Assembly (NCBI RefSeq): GCF_010994095.1
Contig: NZ_WJYO01000001.1
Span: 558,001-622,000, forward strand
Length of the DNA: 64,000 nucleotides
From: Mumia xiangluensis
GTDB lineage: Bacteria; Actinomycetota; Actinomycetes; Propionibacteriales; Nocardioidaceae
Direction: 5' to 3'
The first letter of the stretch is position 1. Each line of letters begins with the position of its first letter. The position numbers and the translations under genes are program-made. Below, piece after piece: positions 17,925-26,730 of this stretch. The notes under the pieces were generated by a model. The model saw only the letters and a program-made list of their open reading frames with translations. It did not search any database and had not been told where the DNA came from.

Positions 17925-17961
17925 CCTGCGACCGCGCGCACCGACGACCGCGCAACGACGA

Positions 17962-17997
17962 CGATGCGCCCAGACCCCGAGGGGCCGAGGCGCATCG
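17962..17997. terminator. Bidirectional hairpin
   Basis: CGATGCGCC (17962-17970) pairs with GGCGCATCG (17989-17997), with a CCCC/GGGG inner stem. It lies between the convergent ZIP gene and the ABC permease gene. Confidence 0.75.
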
Positions 17998-18007
17998 CCG
18001 TTGCTCA

Positions 18008-20542
18008 CTACTCGGTGGAGATGGCCCGCAGCACGTTCAGCCGCGACGCGCGCAGCGCCGGGAACACTGCCGCGAGCACGCCCACCACGGCGGCGATCAC
18101 GACGTAGACGACGAGCGTGCCCACCGGGATCGACAGCTCGGTGATGCCCTCGTCGTCGAGCACCCGCTGGAGCACGGTGCCGAAGACGAGGCCCATCGCG
18201 ATGCCGAGGACGGCGCCGAGGACCGCGATCGCGACCGCCTCCAGCCGCACCATCCGACGTAGCTGCCGTCGGCTCATCCCGACCGCGCGGAGCAACCCGA
18301 CCTCGCGGGTCCGCTCGATCACGCTCAGGGCGAGCGTGTTGACGATGCCGAGCGCGGCGATCACGATCGCCAGCCCGAGCAGGGCGTTGATGAGCATCAA
18401 GATCCCGTTGATCTGCTCGCGCTGGGAGTCGATGAACTCCTGCTGGGTCTGCACGACCACCGTCGGGATGTCGGCCACCACGTCGCGTACGGGCTCTTCG
18501 ATCTCGGAGGCGCTCGACCCGGGCGCCGCGTTGACGGCGACGAACGAGTCCTCGCGGGTCAGCTTCACCAGGTCGACGAAGGCGAACGACGTGAGGTACT
18601 CGGTGGTCACGTTGGTCTCCGGGTAGGTCCCCGCGACCGCCAGCTCGTACTTGCCGGACTGTGTCTCGACGGTCATCGCGTCGCCGACCTCGAGACCGAG
18701 GTCGTCGGCCTTGTCCTCACGCACCGCGATCTCGTCCGCCGCGAGGTCGTCGACCGTCGCGTCGAGATCGAACATGTCGAACAACCGAGGCGGGTCGGTC
18801 GCCGTCACGGCGGCGAACGCGTTGTCGTCGATCCGCGCCGGGACGAACTGCGTCTCGACCACGTCACCGACGCCGTCGATCTCACGGATCTGGTCGGCGA
18901 TCGCCGTGGAGAACGGGGCGCCGACCGGGTTCGTGAGGAGGAAGTCGGTGGTGAACTCCTTCTTCACGCCGACGTCCACGGACTTGTTGACCGACGAGCC
19001 GAGGATGCTCATCGTCGTCACCAGCGTCAGGCCGATCATCAGCGCCGACGCCGTCGCTGCCGTGCGGCGAGGGTTGCGCAGGGCGTTCTGGGTGGCCATC
19101 CGGCCGACCAGGCCGAACGGGCGGTAGAGCCCGCCGATCGTGACGAGCACCGGGTGGCTGAGCAGCGGGCTCATCAGCGACACCCCGATGAGGATCGAGA
19201 ACGCGCCGCCACCGACGTACCAGGCGCCGTTGTCCACGCCGCTCAGCCCGAGCCACAGCAGCCCGGCGCCGATGACCACGAGGATCGCCCCGAACAGCAT
19301 GCGCAGCCGCATCGAGGACTCCGGCAGCGCCACGTCGTCGCGCATCGCCGCGACCGGCGCCACCCGCGCGGCACGGCGTGCGGGGAGGTAGGCGGCGACG
19401 AGCGTGACGAGCACGCCGACGACGTACCCGACGATCCAGGTCCGCGGCGCGATCACCAGCGGCGTCTCGCTGACGTCGAGCCCGAAGCTCTTGAACAGGG
19501 CTGTCAGACCCTGCGCGAGCCCGATGCCGAGCAGCACGCCCAGCGTCGACCCGACGAGCCCGACGATCAGGGCCTCGATCAGCACCGACCGGCTCACCTG
19601 CCGACGCGACGCGCCGAGCGCCCGCAGCAGGGCGAGCTCACGGCTGCGCTGCGCGACGAGGATCGAGAACGTGTTGACGATGAGGAAGGTGCCGACGATG
19701 ATCGCGATGCTCGCGAACACGAGCAGGATGGTCGTCAGGAAGCCGAGGATCTCGCCGATGAGGTCCTCCGTCTGCGCCGCCGCAGCGTCACCCGTCACCG
19801 CCTCGAACCCGTCGGGCAGGATCTGGTCGGCCTCGTACGCGAGCTCCTGCTGCGTCACGCCGTCGGCGGTCGTCAGGGCGACCTGATTGAAGACGTCCTT
19901 GCCGTCCAGGAACAGCTCCTGGGCGTACGCGGTGTCGAACAGCACCAGCGAGGCGCCCGCCATCGACCCGCCACCGAACTCGGCCAGCCCGACGAGCTCC
20001 ACCTCGAGGCGTGGCTGGTCCCCGGTCGACACGAGCGTGACGGTGTCGCCGATCTCGTAGCCGCCCTTCTCGGCGCTCGTCGCGTCGATCGCGACCTCGC
20101 CGGCCGCGGACGGCTCCCTGCCCTCGGCGATCACCACCGCCGGCTCCCCGGTCATCGCCGGCGCGTCGTCGTAGTTGAACGAGAGCGTCGGCGGCCCGAA
20201 GCCGGTGACCAGCTTGCCGTCGGAGCCCACCAGGGTCAGCGACTGGCTCTGCACGCTCCCGTCGGCACGCTCGGCTCCCGACAGCTCACCGAGCTCGTCG
20301 ACCAGCGATGCGGGAATCGTGCGCGTGTCAGCGCTCGGGGCCTGGTCCCAGCTGCCGGTGCCCTCCGGTCGGACCGTCACGTCAGGCGTCGAACCCTCGA
20401 CGATCCCGTCGAAGGACTTGCTCATCGTGTCGGTGAAGATCAGCGTGCCGGCGACGAACGCGACGCCGAGCACGATCGCGAACGCGCTCATCAGCAGGCG
20501 CACCTTGCGCGCCAGCAGGTTGCGCAGGGTCACGCGCAGCAT
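18008..20542 (-). CDS. ABC transporter permease, FtsX/MacB type
   Basis: The 844-residue product has an N-terminal span (residues 15-38), a large extracytoplasmic domain and then two FtsX-like blocks of three or four spans (near residues 255-400 and 720-830). A second extracytoplasmic domain lies between the blocks. This two-FtsX layout is typical of actinobacterial MacB-like complexes that move substrates at the membrane face by mechanotransmission. It overlaps the ATPase gene by one base (TGATG). The substrate is unknown; lipoprotein, lipid or peptide export are all possible. Confidence 0.9.
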   Translation of the reverse strand: MLRVTLRNLLARKVRLLMSAFAIVLGVAFVAGTLIFTDTMSKSFDGIVEGSTPDVTVRPEGTGSWDQAPSADTRTIPASLVDELGELSGAERADGSVQSQSLTLVGSDGKLVTGFGPPTLSFNYDDAPAMTGEPAVVIAEGREPSAAGEVAIDATSAEKGGYEIGDTVTLVSTGDQPRLEVELVGLAEFGGGSMAGASLVLFDTAYAQELFLDGKDVFNQVALTTADGVTQQELAYEADQILPDGFEAVTGDAAAAQTEDLIGEILGFLTTILLVFASIAIIVGTFLIVNTFSILVAQRSRELALLRALGASRRQVSRSVLIEALIVGLVGSTLGVLLGIGLAQGLTALFKSFGLDVSETPLVIAPRTWIVGYVVGVLVTLVAAYLPARRAARVAPVAAMRDDVALPESSMRLRMLFGAILVVIGAGLLWLGLSGVDNGAWYVGGGAFSILIGVSLMSPLLSHPVLVTIGGLYRPFGLVGRMATQNALRNPRRTAATASALMIGLTLVTTMSILGSSVNKSVDVGVKKEFTTDFLLTNPVGAPFSTAIADQIREIDGVGDVVETQFVPARIDDNAFAAVTATDPPRLFDMFDLDATVDDLAADEIAVREDKADDLGLEVGDAMTVETQSGKYELAVAGTYPETNVTTEYLTSFAFVDLVKLTREDSFVAVNAAPGSSASEIEEPVRDVVADIPTVVVQTQQEFIDSQREQINGILMLINALLGLAIVIAALGIVNTLALSVIERTREVGLLRAVGMSRRQLRRMVRLEAVAIAVLGAVLGIAMGLVFGTVLQRVLDDEGITELSIPVGTLVVYVVIAAVVGVLAAVFPALRASRLNVLRAISTE

Positions 20543-21345
20543 CAGGCTGCCCCACCCTCGAGGGAGCGCTCGGCGGCGGCGTCCATGGCGCGGGTCTGGA
20601 TGGCGGCCATGCGCTCGAGGATCTTCTCGGGCGTCGGCGCCTGCATCTCGTCGACGACCTTGCCGTCGGCGAGGAAGACCACCCGGTCCGTGTACGAGGC
20701 TGCGACCGGGTCGTGCGTCACCATCACGATGGTCTGGCCGAGCTCGCGGACGCTGTGCTGGAGGAACTTCAGGACCTCGGCGCCGGAGGTCGAGTCGAGG
20801 TTGCCGGTCGGCTCGTCGGCGAAGACGATCGTGGGCCGGCCGACGAGCGCACGCGCCGCGGCGACGCGCTGCTGCTGGCCGCCGGACATCTCGTTGGGCC
20901 GGTGACCGAGGCGGTCCCGCAGTCCGACGGTGTCGATCACCTGGTCGTACCAGGCCTGGTCGGGTTTGCGGCCCGCGATCGAGAGCGGGAGCAGGATGTT
21001 CTCCTGGGCCGTGAGCGTCGGCACGAGGTTGAACGCCTGGAACACAAAGCCGACGTCGTCGCGCCGCAGCTTGGTGAGCTGCTTGTCGTTGAGGCGCGCG
21101 AGCTCGGTGTCGCCGATGAAGACGGTGCCGCTCGTCGCGGTGTCGAGGGCGGCGAGGAGGTGCATGAGGGTCGACTTGCCGGAACCCGACGGCCCCATCA
21201 CGGCCGTGAACTCGCCGGCGTAGACGTCGAGGCTCACGCCGTCGAGCGCGCGCACCTCCGCCTCTTGCTTGCCGTAGGTCTTGTGAAGGTCGACCGCGCG
21301 GGCGGCGACGGAGCGGGTCGTGGCGGGTGTGGGGCCGTCAGACAT
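20542..21345 (-). CDS. ABC transporter ATP-binding protein, LolD/MacB type
   Basis: The 267-residue ATPase partners the large permease that follows. Walker A is GPSGSGKST, the signature is MSGGQQQRVAAARAL and Walker B is IVFADEPTGNLDS. The wording DEPTGNLD is typical of the MacB/LolD branch. ATG 21345 follows AGGAG by seven bases, so the longer frame to 21381 is not used. Transcription starts in the gap shared with the pirin gene. Confidence 0.93.
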   Translation of the reverse strand: MSDGPTPATTRSVAARAVDLHKTYGKQEAEVRALDGVSLDVYAGEFTAVMGPSGSGKSTLMHLLAALDTATSGTVFIGDTELARLNDKQLTKLRRDDVGFVFQAFNLVPTLTAQENILLPLSIAGRKPDQAWYDQVIDTVGLRDRLGHRPNEMSGGQQQRVAAARALVGRPTIVFADEPTGNLDSTSGAEVLKFLQHSVRELGQTIVMVTHDPVAASYTDRVVFLADGKVVDEMQAPTPEKILERMAAIQTRAMDAAAERSLEGGAA

Positions 21346-21488
21346 GGCAGAACTCCTGAGAAGGGCGGGCTTCTTGTCCACGCTAGGTGACGGCAGTGTC
21401 AGAACGACATCGGTTTTGCCCCTGGCGAACAGCGCTGATGATGGGGGACATCCCTGATCTCGCCGGCGACGAGTTGGCCCGGCGGGTC

Positions 21489-21494
21489 GATACT
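21489..21494 (+). promoter_or_regulatory. Leaderless-type -10 (GATACT) of the pirin gene
   Basis: GATACT ends six bases before the ATG at 21501 and no ribosome site is present. This fits transcription starting at the first base of the start codon. Confidence 0.4.
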
Positions 21495-21500
21495 TGATCC

Positions 21501-22493
21501 ATGAGCAACTCCGAGCTCGATCCGCAGGAGATCACCTGCCCGCCCGGGCCTCCCGAGGTCGACGTCGAGGTCCTCGAGCCCCGCTTGGTGCCGCTGGGCG
21601 GCCCGCGGGCGATGACCGTGCGCCGTACGCTCCCGCAACGCTCGCGGTCGCTCATCGGTGCATGGTGCTTCGCAGACCACTACGGCCCCGACGACGTCCG
21701 GTCGAGCGGCGGCATGGCCGTGCCCGGTCACCCGCACACCGGGCTGCAGACCGTGACGTGGCTCTTCACCGGTGAGGTGGACCATCGGGACACGCTCGGG
21801 TCGGTGCAGCGGATCCGTGCGGGCGAGGTCAACCTGATGACCTCGGGCCGTGGCATCGCGCACTCGGAGTACTCGACGTCGGAGACCACGACGCTGCACG
21901 GAGTCCAGCTGTGGACGGCACTCCCCGAAGCAGCGCGGTTCGCCGACCGCGGGTTCGAGCACTACGTGACCGAGCCGGTTCAGCACGGACCCGCCACCGT
22001 GCGGACCTTCGTGGGATCGTTCGCCGGGTCCTCCTCACCCGTCACCACCTACTCGCCGCTCGTCGGAGCCGAGATCACCGTGCCGGCCGGGTCGGAGGTG
22101 CGCTTCGAGCTCGACCCGTCGTACGAGCACGGGGTTCTCGTCGATCTCGGCCCCGTCCAGGTGGACGGGTTCCACGTGGAACCAGCGGCACTCTCCTACC
22201 ACCCCCTCGGGCGTACGACGCTGGTGCTGCGCACGGGTGACGTGGCCGGGCGCGTCGTCCTCCTCGGCGGCACGCCGCTCGACGAGGAGATCGTCATGTG
22301 GTGGAACTTCATCGGGCGCGACCACGAGGAGATCGTGCGCTTCCGCGCGGAGTGGATGGCGCAGGTGCACGCTGCGGCCGATGCCGACGACGACGCGTAC
22401 GGACCGTTTCCCGAGGCATGGGGCGGCGCGGTGCTGCCGGCGCCCGAGCTTCCGCACACGCGGCTGATGCCGCGCAAGCGTCCACCGGTCTGA
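21501..22493 (+). CDS. Pirin family protein
   Basis: The 330-residue product is a bicupin of the pirin family. The metal-binding motif GHPHTGLQTVTWLFTGEVDH (from about residue 75) keeps the histidines, and the glutamate position lies in SRGIAHSE. The C-terminal pirin domain spans about residues 180-300. Some pirins act as quercetin dioxygenases and others as regulators; the sequence does not decide. It has its own leaderless-looking promoter and is divergent from the ABC operon. Confidence 0.9.
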   Translation: MSNSELDPQEITCPPGPPEVDVEVLEPRLVPLGGPRAMTVRRTLPQRSRSLIGAWCFADHYGPDDVRSSGGMAVPGHPHTGLQTVTWLFTGEVDHRDTLGSVQRIRAGEVNLMTSGRGIAHSEYSTSETTTLHGVQLWTALPEAARFADRGFEHYVTEPVQHGPATVRTFVGSFAGSSSPVTTYSPLVGAEITVPAGSEVRFELDPSYEHGVLVDLGPVQVDGFHVEPAALSYHPLGRTTLVLRTGDVAGRVVLLGGTPLDEEIVMWWNFIGRDHEEIVRFRAEWMAQVHAAADADDDAYGPFPEAWGGAVLPAPELPHTRLMPRKRPPV

Positions 22494-22644
22494 TCCACCG
22501 GGGGCACACGACGCGCTCGGTGGACGGCGACACTTCACCGAGGAAACACCGGCCTGCCACCTGTTCAGAGGCGCGTCGAGGTGACTCCACGGGCTAGGCT
22601 GATCGCACGCAGACTGGTCGGACGTGGGCCAGAGGGGCGGTGCC

Positions 22645-23142
22645 ATGACAGCTGTCGCCGAGACCGTGGTGGTGACCCACCACGCCACTGGCACGCGCCG
22701 TCAGCGGACCGTGCTGGTCCTCAACGCCAGCTACGAGCCGTTGCAGCGGGTGTCCCTTCGGCACGCCATCCGGATGCTCGTGCGCGAGGTCGCCGTGGTC
22801 GAGGAGGCGCACCCCGAGGCCCGGTTCGGTCCGTTCCCGCTCCCGAAGGTGCTCCGCCTCGTCCGGTACGTCGTCACGCGCTGGGTGCACGCCCGCGTCC
22901 CGCTGTGCACGAAGGCTGCCGTCAAGGCCCGCGACAAGCACTGCGGCTACTGCGGTGGGCCCGCCGAGACGGTCGACCACATCCTGCCGCGCTCCCGGGG
23001 CGGGCTTCTCACGTGGGAGAACTCCGTGGCCGCGTGCCTGCGGTGCAACCACCGCAAGAGCGACCGCACGCCGGCCGAGGCAGGCATGACCCTCCTGGTC
23101 ACGCCGGCGATCCCGCGCCGGACGCCGCTGACGTTGCTCTGA
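22645..23142 (+). CDS. HNH endonuclease family protein
   Basis: The 165-residue product has an HNH fold near residues 95-150: CGYC and CLRC form a zinc knuckle around DHILPRSRGG, with the following Asn and His (NHRKSD). The N-terminal part (TVLVLNASYEPLQRVSLRHA) is the conserved start of a chromosomal actinobacterial HNH family. ATG 22645 follows GAGGGGCGG; GTG 22624 is an alternative. A -10-like TAGGCT lies at 22595-22600. No mobile element surrounds it, so it is probably a housekeeping nuclease rather than a homing enzyme. Confidence 0.88.
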   Translation: MTAVAETVVVTHHATGTRRQRTVLVLNASYEPLQRVSLRHAIRMLVREVAVVEEAHPEARFGPFPLPKVLRLVRYVVTRWVHARVPLCTKAAVKARDKHCGYCGGPAETVDHILPRSRGGLLTWENSVAACLRCNHRKSDRTPAEAGMTLLVTPAIPRRTPLTLL

Positions 23143-23217
23143 GGCGGGGCACCGCCTCCGAGGTCGGCTCTGGCACGCATCCTCAGCAGGGGCAGAGGGT
23201 GCGTGGCGTCGCTCCGG

Positions 23218-23223
23218 TAGCCT
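23218..23223 (+). promoter_or_regulatory. Leaderless-type -10 (TAGCCT) of femX
   Basis: TAGCCT lies seven bases before the GTG at 23231, the same arrangement as at 7620 before the ABC ATPase. There is no Shine-Dalgarno sequence. Confidence 0.4.
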
Positions 23224-23230
23224 CGGGGCC

Positions 23231-24373
23231 GTGCCTCTCACCGTCCGTACGATCAGCAGCGCCGACCACCTGGCGTACCTGAACGCCCTGCCCTCGGCGA
23301 GCTTCCTCCAGACCCCCGCGTGGTCCGCGGTCAAGGCGGAGTGGAAGGGCGAGTCGATCGGCTGGTTCGACGGAGCAGAGATCGTCGGCGCCGGGCTCGT
23401 GCTGTACCGCAAGCTCCCCAAGGTCGCGAAGTACCTCGCCTATCTCCCCGAGGGCCCGAGCATCGACTTCGCGGCTGCGTCGACGGGACCTGGCGGACTG
23501 TCCGCCTGGCTCGACCCGATGGTCGAGCACCTGGCGCGCCAGGGCGCGTTCGGCGTCCGGATGGGCCCGCCTCTCGTGCTGCGCCGGTGGGACGCGGCGA
23601 CAGTCAAGAAGGCGGTCGCCGACCCGGCCCTGGAAACCCTCGGCCAGGCCCCGGCGACGCTGTCGAACCGACGCGCAGCGGCCGTCACCTCCCAGCTCCG
23701 GCACCTGGGATGGCGCGAGCAGATCGGTGAGGGCGGCTTCACCGCCGGCCAGCCGAAGTACAACTTCTGGCTCCTGCTCGTCGAGGCCGACGGCACGCCG
23801 CGTACCGAGGAGGCCGTGCTGCGCGGGATGAACCAGCTCTGGCGCCGCAACATCAAGAAGGCCGACAAGGCCGGCGTCGAGGTCTCGCTCGGCACTGCTG
23901 ACGACATCGCCGCGTTCCACACGATCTACGCCGAGACGGCGGAGCGCGACCACTTCACGCCGCGGCCCCTCCCGTACTTCCGCACCATGTGGGAAGCGCT
24001 CAACGGCGAGGACCCGGACCGCATGCGCCTCTACCTCGCGCACCACGAGGGCGACCTGGTGGCGGCGACCACGATGGTCCGCGTCGGGCAGCACGCCTGG
24101 TACTCCTACGGCGCGTCGACCACCGCCAAGCGCGAGGTGCGGGGGTCGAACGCGATCCAGTGGCGGATGATCCGCGACGCGATGGCAGCCGGCTGCGCCG
24201 TCTACGACATGCGCGGCATCACCGACACCCTCGACCCCGAGGACAGCCATGTCGGACTCATCCAGTTCAAGGTCGGCACCGGCGGCGAGGCCGTCGAGTA
24301 CGCCGGCGAGTGGGACCTACCGGTGAACAAGCTCCTGTACCTCGCGTTCCAGCAGTACATGAAGCGCCGCTGA
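23231..24373 (+). CDS. FemX-like peptidoglycan bridge aminoacyltransferase
   Basis: The 380-residue product is a FemABX protein of two GNAT-like lobes. It begins with SFLQTPAWSAVKAEWKG (near residue 24), the usual first motif, and has LWRRNIKKADKAGVEVS near residue 205. The end GLIQFKVGTGGEAVEYAGEWDLP is highly conserved in the family. These enzymes add glycine or another amino acid from tRNA to lipid II. In bacteria with LL-diaminopimelate, FemX supplies the first glycine of the bridge. The GTG start has a leaderless-type promoter. The next gene is an alanine-racemase-like protein. Confidence 0.9.
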   Translation: MPLTVRTISSADHLAYLNALPSASFLQTPAWSAVKAEWKGESIGWFDGAEIVGAGLVLYRKLPKVAKYLAYLPEGPSIDFAAASTGPGGLSAWLDPMVEHLARQGAFGVRMGPPLVLRRWDAATVKKAVADPALETLGQAPATLSNRRAAAVTSQLRHLGWREQIGEGGFTAGQPKYNFWLLLVEADGTPRTEEAVLRGMNQLWRRNIKKADKAGVEVSLGTADDIAAFHTIYAETAERDHFTPRPLPYFRTMWEALNGEDPDRMRLYLAHHEGDLVAATTMVRVGQHAWYSYGASTTAKREVRGSNAIQWRMIRDAMAAGCAVYDMRGITDTLDPEDSHVGLIQFKVGTGGEAVEYAGEWDLPVNKLLYLAFQQYMKRR

Positions 24374-24377
24374 GGCT

Positions 24378-24419
24378 GTGCACATGCGGAAAGAGGCGGT
24401 GCACATGCGGGAAGAGGAA
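24378..24419 (+). repeat. 21-base tandem duplication ahead of the racemase-like gene
   Basis: Units 24378-24398 and 24399-24419 start with GTGCACATGCGG and differ at three positions. The second copy carries the GAGGAAGG ribosome site of the following gene. The duplication separates femX from that gene. Confidence 0.85.
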
Positions 24420-24426
24420 GGCTGAC

Positions 24427-25491
24427 ATGACCCTGACGCTCCACGTCGACGGAGAGCGCTGGCGCTCGCACCTGCGAGGCACGGCAGAGCTGTACGACGG
24501 CATCATCCCGGTCATCAAGGGAAACGGGTACGGCTTCGGCAACCGGGCGCTCGCACGACGAGCGGACTGGCTGGGCGCGGACACCGTCGCGGTCGGGACG
24601 TACGCCGAGCTGATCGACGTCCTCCCCCGCTTCGGCGGCGACGTGCACGTGCTGACCCCGTGGCGCCCGTTCTGGACCGACACGATCCGCCCGGAGCGGA
24701 TGTACGACCCGCGCGTCGTGCACACGGTGAGCCGCATCGAGGACCTGGCGCCGATGCGTGCCGAGGCGCCCGAGGGCACGCGGATCGTGGTCGAGGGCGA
24801 GACCGCGATGGCTCGCCACGGTGTCGACCAGCACGCGCTGACGTCGGTCGCCGACGAGCTCGGTGACCTGGTGCTCCTCGGCTTCTCGATCCACCTCCCG
24901 TTGTCGGAGGCCAACCTGGCCGAGGCCGATCGCTGGGCGGCGGTGTTCGAGGCGTCGAAGCTCGCGCCCCGCGTCACCGGGACGCCGGTGTTCACCGTCT
25001 CGCACCTGAGCGACCGTGAGGTGCGCGCGCTGGCGGAGCGCCGCCCCGGTCTCCGCGTACGCCCGCGGGTCGGCACCGCGCTCTGGCTCGGGGACCGCGG
25101 CGCGTTCCGCGTCACCGGAGTGGTGACCGACCGCCACGTCGTCGAGCGCGGCGAACGGATCGGCTACCGCCAGCGGCCGATGCCGGTCGGAGGCACGGTC
25201 CTCATCGTCTCCGGCGGCACCTCGCACGGCATCGGGCTCGAGGCTCCCAGCTCCGCGGTGACGCTGAAGCAGCGCGCGACGTCGGTCGCGAAGGGCAGCC
25301 TCGGTGCGGCCGGGCTCGCGCTGTCACCGTTCCTGGTGGCCGGCAAGCAGCGGTGGTTCGTCGAGCCGCCGCACATGCAGGCGAGCATGATCCTGGTCCC
25401 CTCGGGGACGGCCGTCCCCGAGGTGGGCGAGGAGGTCGAGCTCGACGTACGCATGACCACCACCACGTTCGACGTCGTCGACCTTCCCTAG
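24427..25491 (+). CDS. Alanine-racemase-like PLP enzyme
   Basis: The 354-residue product has the start of a fold-type III PLP barrel: VIKGNGYGFGNR (Lys31) matches the lysine motif that binds PLP in alanine racemase. A glycine-rich stretch GGTSHGIGLEAP lies near residue 265. The C-terminal domain is smaller than in Alr and I cannot place the second catalytic tyrosine with certainty; IGYRQ near residue 242 is a candidate. Placed 53 bases after femX with a strong ribosome site, it may supply or handle an amino acid for the cell-wall bridge. Confidence 0.78.
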   Translation: MTLTLHVDGERWRSHLRGTAELYDGIIPVIKGNGYGFGNRALARRADWLGADTVAVGTYAELIDVLPRFGGDVHVLTPWRPFWTDTIRPERMYDPRVVHTVSRIEDLAPMRAEAPEGTRIVVEGETAMARHGVDQHALTSVADELGDLVLLGFSIHLPLSEANLAEADRWAAVFEASKLAPRVTGTPVFTVSHLSDREVRALAERRPGLRVRPRVGTALWLGDRGAFRVTGVVTDRHVVERGERIGYRQRPMPVGGTVLIVSGGTSHGIGLEAPSSAVTLKQRATSVAKGSLGAAGLALSPFLVAGKQRWFVEPPHMQASMILVPSGTAVPEVGEEVELDVRMTTTTFDVVDLP

Positions 25492-25510
25492 CGGCCGGCC
25501 CCTCGCGCCT

Positions 25511-25527
25511 TCCTCGCCCGGCGAGGA
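25511..25527. terminator. Short palindrome between convergent genes
   Basis: TCCTCGCC and GGCGAGGA flank a single C, and outer GCGCCT/AGGCGC can add pairs. The site lies between the racemase-like gene and the epoxide hydrolase gene, which meet tail to tail. Confidence 0.5.
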
Positions 25528-25538
25528 CCGCAGGCGCC

Positions 25539-26669
25539 TCAGGCGAAGAAGGCGCGCAGGTCCTCGACGATCTCCTGCGGCTTCTCGAGCATCGCGTAGT
25601 GGCCACCCTCGGCGAACTCGCTCCAGTGCACGATGTTGTCGTTGTCGCGATCGGCGAACGCCCGGATGGTCTTGAAGTCGTCGGCGAAGACCGCGACCCC
25701 CGTACGGGAGTGGTTGACCTCCGGCTTCGCGTCGCGGTGCGCCTCCTCGTAGTGGTAGCGCCCGACCGTCGCGGAGGTGTTCGTCAGCCACTCCAGCGTG
25801 ACCTCGGCGAGGATCTGGTCGGTGGTCAGGAGGCTTGTCCCGTCGCCGAACGACTGGAACAGCTCGTTCCACGCCAGCTGTCCGACGGGCGAGTCAGAGA
25901 CGCCGACGGCGACGGTCTGCGGGCGTGAGGCGTTGATCGCGTTGTAGCCGCCGACCGACTGGAACCACTGCAGGTGCTCGAGGGCCGCGTACTCCTTCGG
26001 CCCGAACCCGTCCATCTCGCCGGGCGCACCCGTCGGGAACGAGAAGAGCTGCAGGACGTGCATCCCGAGGAAGCCGTCGGGCTCCATGAGACCGAGCTCG
26101 CGCGACACCATCGCACCGCCGTCGCTTCCGTGCGTCCCGTACGACTCGTACCCCAGGCGCCGCATCAGCACGTCGTACGCCCGCGCGACCCGGTCCATCG
26201 ACCAGCCGCGGTCGACGACGGGGATGCTGAAGCCGAAGCCGGGCATCGACGGGACGACCACGTCGAACGCGTCCTCGGCACGACCGCCGTGCGCCACCGG
26301 GTCGACCAGCGGATCGATCATCTCGATGAAGTCGATGACGGACCCCGGGTAGGAGTGCGCGAGGAGGAGGGGCGTCGCGTTCTCCTCGGCGGAGCGGACG
26401 TGGAGGAAGTGGATGGTCTGGCCGTCGATCTCGGTGAGGAACTGGTCGTACGCGTTGAGGCGGGCCTCGACCGCACGCCAGTCGAAGGTCGTGCGCCAGT
26501 GCTCGACGACCTCGCTGAGGTAGGCGTTGGGCACGCCGTAGGTCCAGTCGTCGCCGGGCGCCGCCTGCGGGAGACGCGTGCGGGCGAGCCGGTCGGCGAG
26601 GTCGTCCAGGTCTGCCTGCGGGACCTCGATGCGGAAGGGACGGATGCTGGTGCTCTCGTGTGTGCTCAT
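25539..26669 (-). CDS. Epoxide hydrolase family protein (EHN domain, alpha/beta fold)
   Basis: The 376-residue product starts with the epoxide hydrolase N-terminal domain (IRPFRIEVPQADLDDLADRL), followed by an alpha/beta-hydrolase core. The nucleophile is probably the Asp of HGSDGGA, and the histidine lies in EGGHYAMLEKP near the C-terminus. Such enzymes open epoxides to diols with a covalent ester intermediate. ATG 26669 has no ribosome site but TACTGT (minus strand, 26676-26681) six bases upstream, so it is probably leaderless. It is divergent from a WYL regulator that may control it. Confidence 0.88.
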   Translation of the reverse strand: MSTHESTSIRPFRIEVPQADLDDLADRLARTRLPQAAPGDDWTYGVPNAYLSEVVEHWRTTFDWRAVEARLNAYDQFLTEIDGQTIHFLHVRSAEENATPLLLAHSYPGSVIDFIEMIDPLVDPVAHGGRAEDAFDVVVPSMPGFGFSIPVVDRGWSMDRVARAYDVLMRRLGYESYGTHGSDGGAMVSRELGLMEPDGFLGMHVLQLFSFPTGAPGEMDGFGPKEYAALEHLQWFQSVGGYNAINASRPQTVAVGVSDSPVGQLAWNELFQSFGDGTSLLTTDQILAEVTLEWLTNTSATVGRYHYEEAHRDAKPEVNHSRTGVAVFADDFKTIRAFADRDNDNIVHWSEFAEGGHYAMLEKPQEIVEDLRAFFA

Positions 26670-26730
26670 AGAAGGACAGTACGAAGCATTCCGGCACCGT
26701 TCGTTCCGCATATCTGGCAGGATCTCGAGA
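26670..26730. promoter_or_regulatory. Shared control region of epoxide hydrolase and WYL regulator
   Basis: The 61-base gap holds the leaderless-type -10 of the hydrolase (26676-26681, minus strand). It also has an inverted repeat ACGAA (26681-26685) / TTCGT (26700-26704), which overlaps the -10 and could be a WYL-regulator site. This is inference from position only. Confidence 0.35.

Noticed and set aside
19154-20905. 583-codon plus-strand frame across the ABC permease
   Set aside because: Antisense to a well-supported FtsX-type permease and ATPase.
22645-23142. HNH gene as a homing or mobile endonuclease
   Set aside because: No intron, intein or element ends surround it, and its N-terminal domain matches a chromosomal family.
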